Source of the DNA: Xylona heveae TC161
Lineage: Eukaryota; Ascomycota; Xylonomycetes; Xylonales; Xylonaceae
Reading direction: 5' to 3'
Length of the DNA stretch: 64,000 nt
Assembly (NCBI RefSeq): GCF_001619985.1
Contig: NW_017264198.1
Coordinates: forward strand, 1-64,000
Every line of letters begins with the position of its first letter. Positions within the stretch are counted from its first letter, which is position 1. The position numbers were made by a program, and so were the translations under genes. The notes beneath the pieces are model-generated. The model was not told the DNA's origin, made no database searches, and saw only the letters and a list, made by a program, of their open reading frames with translations. Below, one piece after another: positions 21,363 through 34,480 of this stretch.

Positions 21363-24300
21363 CGTACCGAGCCGTAGCAGGATCCCATTCGTTAGTAATG
21401 CGCACTGGCGCAGTAGCCCCAACCAAGTACTCCAAGTAACGTTACAAAATCAGTCAGTCCCAAAGCAAAAGAGACTGGTCCAGGACTAGACTGAACGGTG
21501 GGAATTGCATTTTGAGATGCGTCGCTTTCATCCTTTGCATTGCCCTTGAACCATTAGCCAGTCCACTACTTGCTCCGGCCCACGCACGCATTTGTCCACA
21601 CACTCTTTGCTTTTCAATAAACACACTCACACACCCTCTCTCTCACGCACACACAGAGAGAGAAAATAATCTCTCGCAACCGCACATAAACCTGCTTGAA
21701 ACTCACCCTTCCTTCTTGAGTACTTCATTTTCCCGGCTTGGGGCCGAGATCTCATCTAGTTTCGAGGTCACGCCCAGCTAAATCAACCGCTGAATCCTTT
21801 CCGCTTCTTCCGTCCTTACCTTGCTCATCCACCTTGAACCCATTTACTAGAGGAGTATGCACAAGTGGAACTACTGATGGTGGGCATTGGCAAGCCCAAG
21901 AAGATAGGCGAAGGGAACCCACATATCTCTCTGAACTTCGTACATTTGCGACAATAAAAAGGTAGGGCTTCGCCTATTCTCTCTCTGTATCGCTCCCATT
22001 TGATTTTCTCGCCTTCTTGATTCAATCCATGGGCTCGAATTCCCCAGACTGCAGCTGCCAGGGCGATCGCTATCGCACCGTCGTGCCTGCGACTTCTCTA
22101 CCGCGGGAATAGGATACTGTCTTCTATCATGTAAGCTGTTGTCGTAGTGCACTGCTCTCAGCAAGAGAAACCGGCGCAACCGTTCTCTCCCTACGAGTAA
22201 GAGAAGTCGATAAGGGTTTGCCAAAAAAAATGCATTTGCCCTTGTGTCCACGGGCTGCTATCGCCGGACATGTTCGCTTTGTTGGCTTAGTGTAGGCGTA
22301 ATTGACATTTCTTTCAATCGGACAGAAATGGAAGCCTTGTTGACCCACACTCGAGTTTATGCAAAATGTAACAATGACCTTGCTCCGTCAACTTGTCCAG
22401 CATGGTTGTCGACACCGACATTGAGTAGCTTGTGCTTGCATAAGTTCCAGGCGGAAAGAAGGCGGACCGTGATCGGCGTGGTCTTACGCCCCTCGACGGA
22501 GCTCATCAATCGGCTGTAAAATAGAAAAGATTTGCCGGGGCGTACATGCAGCCATGCTCTACGCTTTTGCTCGGCCGAGGCTCTTCGACCTTGGCATGCA
22601 AGGCTACATGTCAAAAAGAAAAAAGAAAAAGAAAAAAAGTGTGATAGTCATGGCCAGAAGACGAAACTACAGTGGGTCGTGCAGAGTTTCTGCATGTTTC
22701 AGACGACAAGGAGGGTCATCATGACTGACAGCACAGCACAAGTATCTCGGATTGAGCCGGTACCTGTCGCTACCACACAGCAATGATGGACCATCATGAC
22801 ACCACCTCTGGCTCCAAATCCAGTAACCGACAAAATCTTGGTCCAGGCCTGATCGTCTCTTGCGGAGAAGGGGGAAGGTGTTGCGTCGCCGAGTCTCAAA
22901 AAGGTTCAATCTGACACTCTATAACTTAGGTAGGTACTGCTAGGCTTTTGAGGCATCGGTTGTTTGGCGTGCGGACCGCCCCCTAAGGATATCCCTTGCA
23001 CCTTTTGAGGTCATTCGCCTGTCTCAAGCCCGGGTTTCGCGGTGCCATGGGGGGCTGTGTTGGTGCTTTTCGGGGTCAACAGTTTGACATGCACGTAGCC
23101 GAGCGGGAAGGCTCCATTGAACGGACAAAGTGAGGCAAGCGGCCGAGGTCTGGCGAGAGAAGAGGGGGCGTTCGGGTCCAAGAGGCAAGACAGGCGAAAT
23201 AATGGGGTCCACGCCCCACCAATTGTAGCCCTCGTCTTGCCCTGATCCGTTCCCAGTCGCCAGGGTATTGGTCGTTCATCCTCGCGCGACATGATTTCTG
23301 GGACGTGCCACGTTCAAATAACTCGTCCCAGGGGGAGAGAGGGCTGTTCCCTTCTCCGTTCGGCCTCCTACGTCTACAACAGAAACCGCCGGGATTTGGT
23401 AGCAAAAAACCCTTGGCCACCGGATTTGTGTCGTGTCGTAAGCGCAGTCAGCAGAGAGACAGTGGCTTTTGGAGAGGGACAGAGGTAGGCTTTGGCGTGA
23501 AACTTTTTCCACAAAATCATGTCGATAAAACCCCTCATGCCATTGAAAAGAGCTTTCTCGACCGTCCACGGCTCTGCCATTACCTAGTATTATTATTATT
23601 ACCGATCCCATATCACTGGTAAATTGCGTGGATCCGTCAGAGCCGCTCCTCGGAGAGCAAAAAGTGTAGAAAGCCGCGAAGAGGCCAATGAAGATGGGCT
23701 GGGGGAAAGGGGGGTCAGACCTGGTAACAAAGAGTCTACACATCGCTGATGATGCGATCGCTTGGCTGACTCTTGCTCACTCTGGCTGGCTGGTTTGGTC
23801 GTTAGTTTCTCTTCCCGTCGAGATGAGGCCCGTCCCCTCGGGACGCCCTCATGTGGGGCCCTTTTCCCAAACCCACGGCACCTTGACTCGGACGCTTTTC
23901 GGGGCGGGAGGATTCCCGCAGATATTGTCCTAAACGGAATGCTGCTACGTACCTCGTTTTGCGACAGCTTGGGCAGTCATCCAGAACGCATGGAAGATGC
24001 TGCGAGTTGGCTAAATTTGACCTGGCCTTGCCCGAGCACGACCTAGGCCTTTCGGCTTTGTCCGTGGTTCAACGGCCAGATAAAACAAGCGTGCCCCTGC
24101 CCCTGTCTTTGCCGTCGGCGCCGTCATTTGACAACCACGCCGCCTGGTAAGATTATGTCACGATTGGGGTCCTGCGCCGAGCATATCGTCTCATATTTAC
24201 ATAACACCCAAGACTCACATCCTCTCCTTCTCTTTCTTTGCCCCATGGTAGCGCCCGGCCTGTGTCGTCATGTGGCGTCGATGGCTGGACCCCTTTGCTC

Positions 24301-26291
24301 TCCGGAAGTTTAATTCACGGCTTGAGTTTCGCCCCAATTTGGCCGAGAAATATGGTTGCTATTCCTGTTTCTTTCAACCAGCGTGTGGCTGCTGCTTCAG
24401 GAGCAAGAGAGCAATGAGAGCCGGCCTCGCCGTAGTTGAAACGATTCCTGCATCTTGCTGGCTAGGTGTAGGTGGACACCTTTTCACTGCATCTACGAGT
24501 ACTGGATCCTGAATGCGAAAGCTCATCGCTGTAAGTCTCCTAAGCAAGTCGTCCCACAAATGAATTTTCTACATTCTATAATTTCCGTTAGCATAGACCG
24601 GTCTTCCGCCAGCGACAAATTGATCGGCCTCACGGAGAGAGAAAGGAGTCTCCACCGCCAATCGCGGAAATTGTGCAAGCTAATGCCTGCAAGCCCCACT
24701 TACTAGGCTTGGCTTCCTGTCGCTCCTAATCTCTCTGATAACGGCGGGGTTCATTCACGTCAAGTGGGGTCTTTTAGGATTCTATCATCTGGCTGTTTTC
24801 TTCATTATGGATAATGTCCATTTAAGGAGCAAACTGCCAAACAATTGTTTGTGGAGAGGTTAGAAGTACAGAAAATTTAGACGCACTGAGATTTGGGGGA
24901 GTAATTTGGCAAGACTTTGTTGTACGCGATATGCATGCGTAACACGCAAGCTTTCACGTAATTCATAGACTGTATCCTGGTATCCGCCTTACCTTCCTTT
25001 ATAAGATTATCGACTCTGATCTGGCAATGGGCCCTTTCTCGGAGAGGGTTCCAATTCCGGCCCTAGCTGACTGTCGATCTACCCAAGGTAGGTAGGTGCA
25101 AATATCAAAAGCTTCATACAATCGAGAAAGCTTTTCTCGCCCAAACCGCCTTCGATATGGCCAACTGGGGCATGCGCGATTTGATGGTCAATTTCAACCC
25201 GCGGGATGGGTGCAAATATTCAATGGTAACATGTGCTTGGAAAAATCTTGCTAATAGTCTTCCAGCGCGTAGCATCGTGAGGCATTCGCCACCTGGGCCT
25301 AGAAAGATTGCAGCCCTCGAATATATGCTTTATATTTGGGTGATTCCACGACTTGGTTTTAGAATGTGGTGCAAAGATAGCGGAAATTACCGTTGTTTGT
25401 TTCTGAAAAGTGACACAATATAAAGTCCAGTGTACGGACCTGTCAGAAAACTGCAGTTCGCGACCAATTTCAAAACAATCCTTTGCTGAAATGACGTCCA
25501 TGACGTCCTCTTGTAACCTAAACTGACATGTTGTTTCTTTCCGAATCGGCCATTGACTGAGGGGAGTGTGTAACCCCTCTTAGACAAGCCCACGTGGGCA
25601 TTGTAGCTGTAGCACGCACATTGTTGTTCAGTCTTCTATCCGACTCCGATGCAATCGTACCCATGTTATATCTTGAGTCCTCCTAAGGTCTTCCGAGCTT
25701 AGCTGCAGTGGAGTTCGTGCAGGCTAGAGGTCGATGTGCGGTACGGAAGACTTGACGCCGGTAGACAACGGAAGCCAAAGCGAAGCTAAAACTCGCACGG
25801 TTGCAAAACCACGGTTAAATAATGCGATCTTGATTAGAACGAACTCTGGGCTTGCAGAGGGAGAGTGGAATGGCTAGGTGCCGGAAAAAGGCGCCCATGT
25901 GCTGTCCAGGATTATGATGTCTTTTTTGCCCGGCACGACCGTCAATTTTGAGACAAAATGCAACAGAGTCTGATCGCCCACCCCTCACACACAATGGCGA
26001 CAAGTCAATTGCCGCTTTTGAATGATGACGGCGGGAGTTCAGAAAGTTGCCGGACGCGCCGAATATTTCTGCATGCAGCATGCAGACGCAAAAGCCATGC
26101 GAAAAAGCGTGAGCGAGTAGTAAGACCAGATTATCACTTCACGGTCTCTTTCAGGGCTGTTGGTGTTGAACGAACCGAGTCGGGTAGTACAGACATGCTC
26201 GGCGTCATCCTCGGTAGATTAGCTCAATGAAATATTTACACTGCCTGACGGAAAGACATGTCAGATTGAATCATATGAGAGTGTCTTCTCC

Positions 26292-26548
26292 GTACTTGCT
26301 CCGAAAATAGGATCTATTTATTTTTTCCCGGATCAGTGCTTGTCTTTCAAGAATAACGCGTGATTCTCCGCTAGAAGAATTTCTTTATTTTATTTTATTT
26401 TTTTTTTTTTTTTTTTTTTTTTTGAAGGGATCCTTTGTNNNNNNNNNNNNNNNGTACTTGCTCCGAAAATAGGATCTATTTATTTTTTCCCGGATCAGTG
26501 CTTGTCTTTCAAGAATAACGCGTGATTCTCCGCTAGAAGAATTTCTTT
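26292..26548. repeat. 95-bp direct duplication flanking an assembly gap
   Basis: The 95 bases at 26292-26386 recur at 26454-26548. Between them lie a T homopolymer (about 26397-26423), a few unique bases and 15 Ns (26439-26453). The second copy starts directly after the gap. This is the usual mark of two contig ends that overlap but were not merged, so the duplication is probably an artefact. Confidence 0.8.
26439..26453. other. Assembly gap (15 N)
   Basis: Fifteen undetermined bases following a long T homopolymer. Confidence 0.99.
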
Positions 26549-28461
26549 TTTTTTTTTGATTTTCCCTTTCCGTTTATTTTTTATACTTCTACTCTAGCAA
26601 ACGTTTTGATATGATATTATTTCTCGCTTAGAATGATGATATCCTATGACAAGTATTCTACAACAAATACTCCCAATAGCTAATCAATGGCACATTTCAT
26701 TAAGTGGATGACCTTGTGTCTAATCAAGCCGGTTCTCTTGTCGTTTCCTTGGCCGCACCTTTGTAGTAGTTGCTGCATTACACTTGCCTCAACTCTGTAC
26801 ATACCTCAGGTACCTTACCTATTATTATTCGCTTGCAAGTACCTTCGCACCCTTTCCATCACATTCAATGGGCCCATGGGGAAGAGTCAACAAAGATATT
26901 CACACCAAGTTAAACCAACCTCCACAAGACAGATGAGGTCACCATTCTTTGCTGTGATGCTTTAGCTTAACCAAGTTATCTGATGTAAGTACCGCCATGA
27001 CAGAACCCTTTCTCCATAATGTGCAACGGGCAGTAATTATCTTGAACGCATAAGCCGATAGTCTGAGTAGTCTTACTTGAGCTTGGTAGTAATGGTTCTA
27101 TCGAATCGATCACAATAAAGACGGATCGCAGATATGGTCACGTTGTATCCTCGGCGTCTAAATGCTTGGGGTGATTGAGGATGAAGCTGCATAAGTTGCT
27201 TTTTTCCTGGATGTGATTCGTCCGACCGAGCCGTGGACGCGCAAAGGGACCAATGGAATTCGCGCTCGGTCGGCGCTTTGTCGAGCCTTTCAGCCCCCTT
27301 CATGCATCAACCAATTTCACCCCTCCCGCTCCAACGACTAAGTTGGTGAATTATCTTGCCCAAGTCAAGCTATTGTAAACTGGGAGGTAACAGACTGAAG
27401 CGGATGAATTGAAGGATAGTAGGACAAGCGCCAATTGTTGACGACTCTCAAAATACGCTTCATGTCAACGATAATGCATATCTCTTGGTAAGTCAGGGAA
27501 ACAGCTCTCAGTAATAAAAGAGGTTTCGGGAGGGGTCTATCGGTTGTGTTGGGCCTACCTTAGGTAGGTAGCTCGTACTCCGTACTGGACCTGGCTTTTC
27601 TATTCAAGCCGCACCGACAAAAAAAGCGTCCAAAACTCCGAGTCTTTTAGTTCCGGCTAAGATACCTTAACTTTGGCATGAGAGACTGTTGTCGTTAGTT
27701 TGACGGGACGAGGTCGCCAGCGCCATGAACCATGGCTCGGTTCACTATGATCGACTGACCCCTTCGTCCCGCCGCTCCATTGCTCTTTGAGCGCGAGATA
27801 TGAACCCTTCGCCTGGCCTCAATTGCTGAACCAAAAACTATCAGATGCCGGGCAACCTTTTTTGTATTTAGAGTCAATTTACATTCTCTGGCTATTACCC
27901 TTATCCTTTTTTGTCTTGAAATTCTTCTTTGATCTTTACCAGCATGAGGTACTCCATTTCTCATAAAATAATTCATTGAAACCCATCCACACCCGCTCTA
28001 GATACCCCCAGACAAGGCCAATCGGCTGGTCATTCTGCTGTGCCAGACGCTCGTCATCTGGGGTCCCTTTCTTTGCCTCGCGCCCCTTCAACCATCAACC
28101 TACCCCAGTCGCTCTACCAGGCCGTGCCGTGCTGTGCCAAAAGAAGCATTCCTCTTTCAGCGCTGTCTCGTCTCCTCGTTCAGGCACCCAATCCTCTCCG
28201 TCACTCCCTCGCTCGTCGATCGCCCACTTTCGGGCTCGTTCGGTAGTAACAACGTGTCGCGTCTACCACCGGGCAAGGACGGTGTCGGCTGGTCAGCTGT
28301 TGAAGAGCAGGCTCTCTTCTTCTTCCCTCGAGGACCGAGCAGATCTGGCGGACAGTAAATCATTCTCCTGGTCGACCTGTCAAGGTCGCATTCGCGGCTC
28401 GGAGCTGGTCCCCGAGCCACAATAATCACAACGACCTCGACCACGACACTATTTCTCCACA

Positions 28462-30857
28462 ATGGCCATGGCCATGAATCCGCCGATAATGCCTTCGCCT
28501 AATACGCTCACGTCGGCATTCTCTCCATACACAGACTCTCCAAGCTCACCTGCCCCGGCAAGATCGCCGCGGTTCTCCAACATGTAAGCTTCGCCATGAA
28601 CATTATATATGCAATCGTCACAGGCTCGAATTGCGACTGATCAAGTGTGACGAGACGCAGGTCAAATCATCAAGGTAGTTCGCTGAACCCAAATGCCTCT
28701 TCCAAAAGGGTATCGGACTCTAGTGATCTTGCCGGGCCATCGCCCAGCACGTCAAATGGCACCGAGGTTACTGAAATTGACGACTTGGTTGTGGAGGCGG
28801 AGCAACCTGAGCCGCCTTTGCCAGAAGCAAAAGAGCCCCCAACCACCGAAGCGCCGCAAGCTGGCCTCACGGTATGCCCGATAGCAATTACACCTGACCT
28901 ATCTGGAGACTAATCATGCGTAGATTAAAACAGACGATGCCGTAACAGGTCGACCAAGATCGGACTCGGATGAACCGCCGCAATCCGTCATACATGCGCC
29001 GCCAGGTTTTGGCCAATTCGTAAGTAAACCGTGGACTTTATGTAATTTCTGCGACAGATGCTGAAAAGACGCTCGTACATATAAAGATTGAGAAAAAGTC
29101 TCCCCCACGACCGTCTCGTTCAACGCCTTCGCCATCTCAACGATCGGATATCACCGTAAAATCCCCCATGGATCAGAAGAACGGTGAACAGGTCCGTCCT
29201 ATTGATACAAAACAGCCAGTGGACAATGGCAGCTCACGCGTGTTCAAGAAACGCGCCGCTAGTCCTCTTTCGCCGCCGCCAATATCAACCGCCATTGCGC
29301 CTGTTCACTTTTCCTCTGATCGTGCCACACCAAGGGCGCAAACAAGGCAAGAAGCCGAAGAATTGGAGCAAGAGAAGCCTTGGCGCCAACGGTCATTGAG
29401 TTTAGAAGGTCGGTGTAATACCAGTCTGCCAAGATTACTTAGTACGTGTTGTAGCTCACGCTTGTACAGATATCCCAGAAGCACAGGATGGAGATCATGG
29501 CCCGGAAGAGGAACTCACAGAGGACGAAGATGACACAGTCCAGCATCGGATGCTTCCCCCTTTTCATGAGGCCGAGGACGAAGTTGCCGCCTTGAAGACC
29601 GCTCTAGGAGAATGCTGGACGTTGTGCAATACTTTGGCTGGGCTAAGTTCAATCCACCGCCAGCGCCTCTTTAATTGGGAGGTTAAAGGTGTTGTACAAG
29701 AACAAGCTTGGAAGTGCTGTTGGCAGCTCTGCCAAAAACTTTACGAAACTCGAGACGAGGACTACAGCAGCCAAGTCCGGCCAACGTTAGACTTGTGTCG
29801 AGAATTTTGTCAAGCGCTATTTGAAGTACGGCAGCGTGATGACGATGTTGCCGACTCGGTCCTTCGGGTCAGCTTCGAGCTAAACAATCATCTCTACAAT
29901 ACTCATGACCGGAATCTGCCAGAAGCTTTCCGTGAGCGCACTCTTGATTTCTACATAACACTCTGCCATCGACTCATGAAACAGAGAACTCAGCTGGCAG
30001 AGGAGACAGATTCTCTCTTACGAGCGTGTTGGTCACTGGCGGAGATGCTGTTCAGTATCCGTCAGAATAAGCGCGAAGGAAAAGAAGCGGATGAAGAACT
30101 CCTTGGTTCTGCCGTACAAGCTTGTTGGGAGTTGTGTGACATCTTTCGTGAAGGATGGACACAAGTTCGCCCCGAAAGAGGAACTCCCAGGCCAAGTCAA
30201 ACAACGTTTACCCAAGTTTACAATCAAGTCAAAGAGAGGGAACCAGAGCTATCCTCGATTAATGAGTCAACCATACCTTTTATGAACCCGGAAACTCCTA
30301 CAACAATTTTTGAGGACACAAATTTATCGCCCGATGAAGCTCCCGTTCCGAATATTCTTGTCCTTGGCCCAGATAGCGTGAGTTCCGGAAGCATTGGTCG
30401 GCGCAATCATTGGTCTTCCAATGCATCAACACTCTCTGGACAATCGACTTCTTCTACAGCGACGGCGACAGCTGCGCAACCCGAAGATCCTAATCTTATG
30501 CGGCTAAAACTCCTCATTCTCAAAGCAGCACAAAACGCAGGCTTTCAGCGTAGCGGCTCGCAACCTCAATCGCTCTCGGCATTTGTCAAGTCCCTTCCCT
30601 CCAACTCTTTTGGCAGCAATGCATGGGAGACTCAGCTACTCGATAGTTACAAAAAGTTGGTTCTGACCGACCCCGCTTTTCGAGGAGCGTCGGTACCGCT
30701 TCCCTCAGCACGTGTAATGGCCGCTGACGTTGCCCGAGCTGTTGCGTGGATGGGCCGTAGCGGCCAGTACGCGTGGTTGAATGATCTTTTCCGGCTTGTC
30801 TTTGGTTTCCACGTCGATGAAGCTGAAACTCGTCGAGGTGTCTCCTTTCAAACCTGA
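28462..30857 (+). CDS. Unrecognised conserved-looking protein with Cys/Trp helical repeats
   Basis: Five exons (28462-28583, 28646-28871, 28924-29019, 29087-29408, 29470-30857) join in frame to 717 residues. I do not recognise the family. The first 280 residues are Ser/Pro-rich, charged and probably disordered, with basic RRR and acidic EDEDD patches. From about 304 to 490 a motif close to C-W-x-L-C-x-x-L recurs seven times (starts near 304, 339, 365, 390, 417, 442 and 474), mostly 25-27 residues apart, which suggests stacked helical hairpins. A linker rich in Ser/Thr/Ala follows, then a helical C-terminal domain with LPSNSFGSNAWETQLL and an Arg/Val-rich end. No signal peptide or membrane span. 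It may be a scaffold; no function is claimed. Exon 3's acceptor (AAG at 29084-29086) is the only one that keeps the frame open. Confidence 0.7.
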
Positions 30858-32236
30858 GCGAAACAATTCAATTTTCATCGAACCGCCATATTTGTTGGTA
30901 TAATAAACGGGGCTTTGCAAATGGTGGACCCGATTAACGATTCTCCACCAAGACTCGCCCAAGACGCATTTCCTGGAGCAGGATCCTTCAAGGAATGCAA
31001 CAGCTATGAACGGCTTTCAAATCTCCACATTTTGTCCTTCCATGTCTTTTCTCGTCCATTTATGCATCACGATGCCCACAATCTTAACAGTGCATTCGGT
31101 CATTTCTGCCTCACCCTTTTTATCCAAAGCTAAATTCTTTTGAAATATTTTGCTTGTCAGCTGGTGATACCATAAGCATCGGAGGTTATTTATTTTTGGG
31201 ACCAAGATACTGATACTTTTATCTTTCCTTTCAACAATGCATTATACAATTTTTGGGCTTTCTTTTAAATCAATCGCGTCAAACCGTTCCGTCATCTCAA
31301 AGCTGCCAGTGGTGATGCCCCAAAAGAAGAAATGAAGGGTATTGACCAGGGATTGATAAAACAATGAGTGTTCAAGAGCTCTTCTCGGTGCTTCGACTAA
31401 AACTGCTTCTATTCCGGTTAATTATCGCTAAGGGAGGGTTCGAAAGCCACCCAAGGCATAAGCGAACGTTGCTTTGACCTGTCGCTCTGTCGCTTTGTCG
31501 CTACGTCTGACTCGGCTGACTACCTGAAGCCGCTTAACCATTTCTAGCTTTCTTACCAGAATCACCAAGAAATATTTTGTGCGAGATATCCTAGCTTTTG
31601 TGTACCGATATATGCGAGGGACAACAAGGTAGAAATTTTCTTGTTGTGCTACTGGATCAAATGTGTCAAAGCAGCTGATCCTACAAAGATCCTTGAAGAG
31701 AATGAGCACATTTGAGCATATTAAGGTGGAGTCCTGCCGACCTTGCACGTGGTGCTCGGTGCTTGATTGGCGCTTGGGCGTCGGCGATAACCAATGCCGA
31801 TGCAACATCTTATATCGAGGACCACCAAGTCTCTATAAACATACCAAGATGTGCTTGCATTCTTCTGCTCCACGCACTGATCAGACGCGGGAAGTGAATG
31901 TGGACATTTACGCCATGTGTGGGTCAGCAGCTGGGTTTTGGACAATGGCCAAGCCTTCGTGTTGCACAAGTACGGAAAATTTTGGAGACAATTATCTTGC
32001 TCATCCGGCATCTTTGGAATGCGGGCAACGCTTTGAATGGCAGCACTCAAGTATAAAGTCTATGAATCATCCTGTAGTTTCTGCCCTGCTGGGATGAAAA
32101 TTGTATCAGAATTAAATCAATTGTCCATTAAAACCCACCGGTTCCTGACCATATCACGCGGTTTCTCAGTCTTGGAACAAACGCAAACGGCAGACCACAA
32201 CCAGACCATTTTTGAAACCAGCATACAACTGCAAAT
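30858..32236. other. Intergenic spacer upstream of copper transporter
   Basis: About 1.4 kb with the 3' end of the preceding gene and the promoter of the Ctr gene. A 144-codon plus-strand frame at 31663-32097 overlaps a minus-strand one and resembles nothing known, so I do not call it. Confidence 0.45.
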
Positions 32237-32944
32237 ATGATGGACATGGCCTCAAGCACAACTTCGTCCGCCATGAGTATGATGGGCACAGCAACTTCAA
32301 CTGCGGCCACGGCGACCTCAACCGGGATGAAGATGAGTATGGGTGGTGGAAAATGCAAAATATCGGTTCGTTTCCTCACCGTTGTCAATATCTTCGATAT
32401 CCTAACAGCTGTTTAGATGCTTTGGAATTGGTATACTATCGACAGCTGTACGGCTTGACCGTTTATTCAATTGTGGGGACAGTAGTTCTCTTACTAAATT
32501 CATATAGGCTTCCTTGCCCGGTCTTGGCATATTACCAGCCATGGAATGTTTGCAGGCTCCTGTATAGGAGTAGTTCTCCTTGTCATGTGCCTAGAGCTTC
32601 TTCGACGCGCGAGCCGTGAATATGACAAGTATCTGTCCGGGCGTCCCACTTTCTCGCACTTAGCTGGCAGTCCTCCTGCATCACCTGCTCAAAATGCACC
32701 AAACAAATCCTGCGACCATTCTTCCCGATCAATGAACACCCTTCCCATGAGACGACGAGGGCCTACCATATTGCAGCACCTTATTCGCTCTTTCTTGCAC
32801 ATGGTAACCTTTGCTGTGGCATACTTTGTCATGCTTCTTGCAATGTATTACAACGGATACATTATTATTTGCATCTTCATTGGCGCTTTCCTCGGATTTT
32901 TTACGTTTGGCTACGAGCGTCCAGAGGAGAATAAAAGCAAGTAA
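32237..32944 (+). CDS. Ctr-family copper transporter
   Basis: Three exons (32237-32365, 32417-32447, 32508-32944) encode 198 residues, the family's normal size. The N-terminus is Met-rich (MMDMASS, MSMMGT, MKMSMGGG), as expected for Cu(I) capture. TM1 begins after MLWNWYTIDSCF. TM2 carries the MxxxM selectivity motif in MLLAMYY, and TM3 the GxxxG packing motif in IGAFLGFFTFG. The loop between TM1 and TM2 is hydrophilic and basic. It should form a trimeric high-affinity Cu(I) importer at the plasma membrane or vacuole. Exon 2 is only 31 nt. The gene is likely induced by copper starvation, but I could not point to a specific element. Confidence 0.92.
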
Positions 32945-33855
32945 GTTGATCATTCTGCTCGGGCCTTGTATGTTAGTTGATGGAGACCTGACGTGGGGCA
33001 ATTAGTGATGCATGCGCGACGACTGTTTGCTGTGGCTGAGACGTGAAATCCTCGGCTGTTCAACGATGCATGACTCCCAGCGCCGCAGAGGCTGGGAGAT
33101 CCTTTCGGTCGATGTGCTTTCCTTGTGTCACCGTGGCACATTCTCATTCGATGCGACATACACTCAGCTTTCTCCTAATTCTTATACATGGACAGGAAAG
33201 GATGAACTATCAGCCTCTGTTTTATTGGCTGATGTTTGAAAATATTACGAATCTCAATGATGCTAGAATATCGTCCTTTGATATTTCCTCTACTATAGGA
33301 AGAGTCACCGCTGTGCTCTGTCCCATGATATAATGAAACATGGATAAGACTGGAAGAGCGAATAATACTTCATGCTACTAAGCTATGTCAATATTTGTTA
33401 TCGGTACGATACTGTATATATTCAACATGATTTGTTTCCTTTCCTCCACTCAATATATGCGTTTGAATCTTCAAACGATTGACTCTAAATCATGTGTCGT
33501 CCACCTCGTCTAAACAAAAAGCAAGTTTATTTCAATGATTCAACGGTCGAGCGTAGCACTTCTCTTCCTCAATCCTTGAACAACGAAGAAGGAATCAATA
33601 ACACAGATACCTGAAATTAATATTATGGGCTGCCTATAATTGGGAGATTTAACTTTCTTCTCTCCTCTACTTGAATCTTTCGCACCATTCGCTTTCCCGT
33701 CCGTTCTTGGGCCTCTGGTGTCAGAGCAAAAACTATCCTCGGTTAGTGAGATCCCCGTCCTCTTCCCATATACCTTCGAAAAACCTTTGCTGAAGATTTT
33801 GGATACAGGTATACATGAGCTCATGCTCAGCATGGTGTTGTGTTCCAAGGATTTT
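32945..33855. other. Intergenic spacer after copper transporter
   Basis: No gene is convincing. Part of the minus strand near 33700-33855 may be the decayed 3' end of the pseudogene listed next. Confidence 0.4.
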
Positions 33856-34480
33856 TCAAAGTCCCGCCATGCCAAAATAGAGCTGTGTTCCCTCGTCACT
33901 CCAATCACACTCGTCTACCAACTTTTCGATTTCATTGTGGATTCGATTGTTTCGGGTTGCATATTGCATTATCTCGTAAAGAAATTGTTTTCGAGGAATG
34001 TATAGCTTGGCTGCGGCAGTAACAAGGGCCTTGGTCCAAGGAGTCCTCGTGTTATCGGATTCCTCCCTCTCGTCATCGAGTCTTTTCTGGACATCTAGCC
34101 ACGAAAAGTTGCTATAGAGGCGGAAAAGGTTGCGTACGTCGGCATCCGATCGGTAGATAGTCTCCATATTGTGCCAAAATTCTTTCTTCCATCATTTGGA
34201 AGATGGGTTGGCACATAGTTGCACAAAGACCCTCTGCCCCATGTGCCTCGTCCCATTATGAGTGGAGCATATCCTCGTCGATACGCAGCTCATGTTCTAA
34301 AGCAGCGCGTTCTTGCCGTTTTATTCTGCCTCTCACTAGCTTTGGCAGCTCGCCTTTGAATTTTTGAGGAACGTAGCAAGTCTCGGAGTTATGCCTCTGT
34401 TCTGTTTCATCTTGTTTGTTGACCGGACTCTTTCCTGGTGTCTCTTCCTGCTCAAGGGGCCCCTCGGGCTAGCGAGACAT
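33856..34480 (-). pseudogene. Decayed gene of unknown family
   Basis: The minus strand reads like protein over most of this stretch: a charged, glutamate/lysine-rich part (about 34480-34260) and then an uninterrupted 103-codon segment (34167-33856) with ETIYRSDADVRNLFRLYSNF, TPWTKALVTAAAKLYIPRKQ and ATRNNRIHNEIEKL. The pieces lie in more than one frame and are separated by stops that no good intron removes, so the gene looks broken. I do not recognise the family. A short intact gene of 103 residues is the alternative. Confidence 0.4.

Larger units (their letters stand above)
19538..28461. other. Gene-poor region of about 8.9 kb
   Basis: No frame on either strand shows a recognisable family, codon continuity across plausible introns, or a start context that convinces me. 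The longest open frames (for example 19604-20287 and 23276-23743, both minus) are low-complexity or unrelated to known domains. The stretch is not AT-rich like a RIP-decayed repeat. It holds a CAG microsatellite, CT/CA-rich tracts near 21600-21665, an inverted repeat, a palindrome and an assembly gap, each listed separately. It could contain long leaders, noncoding transcripts or regulatory DNA for the flanking genes. Confidence 0.5.

Noticed and set aside
23276-23743. 155-codon minus-strand open frame
   Set aside because: No family resemblance, overlaps open frames on the other strand and has no splice continuation.
31663-32097. 144-codon plus-strand frame before the copper transporter
   Set aside because: Overlapped by minus-strand frames of similar size, no domain and no continuation; probably promoter or leader sequence.
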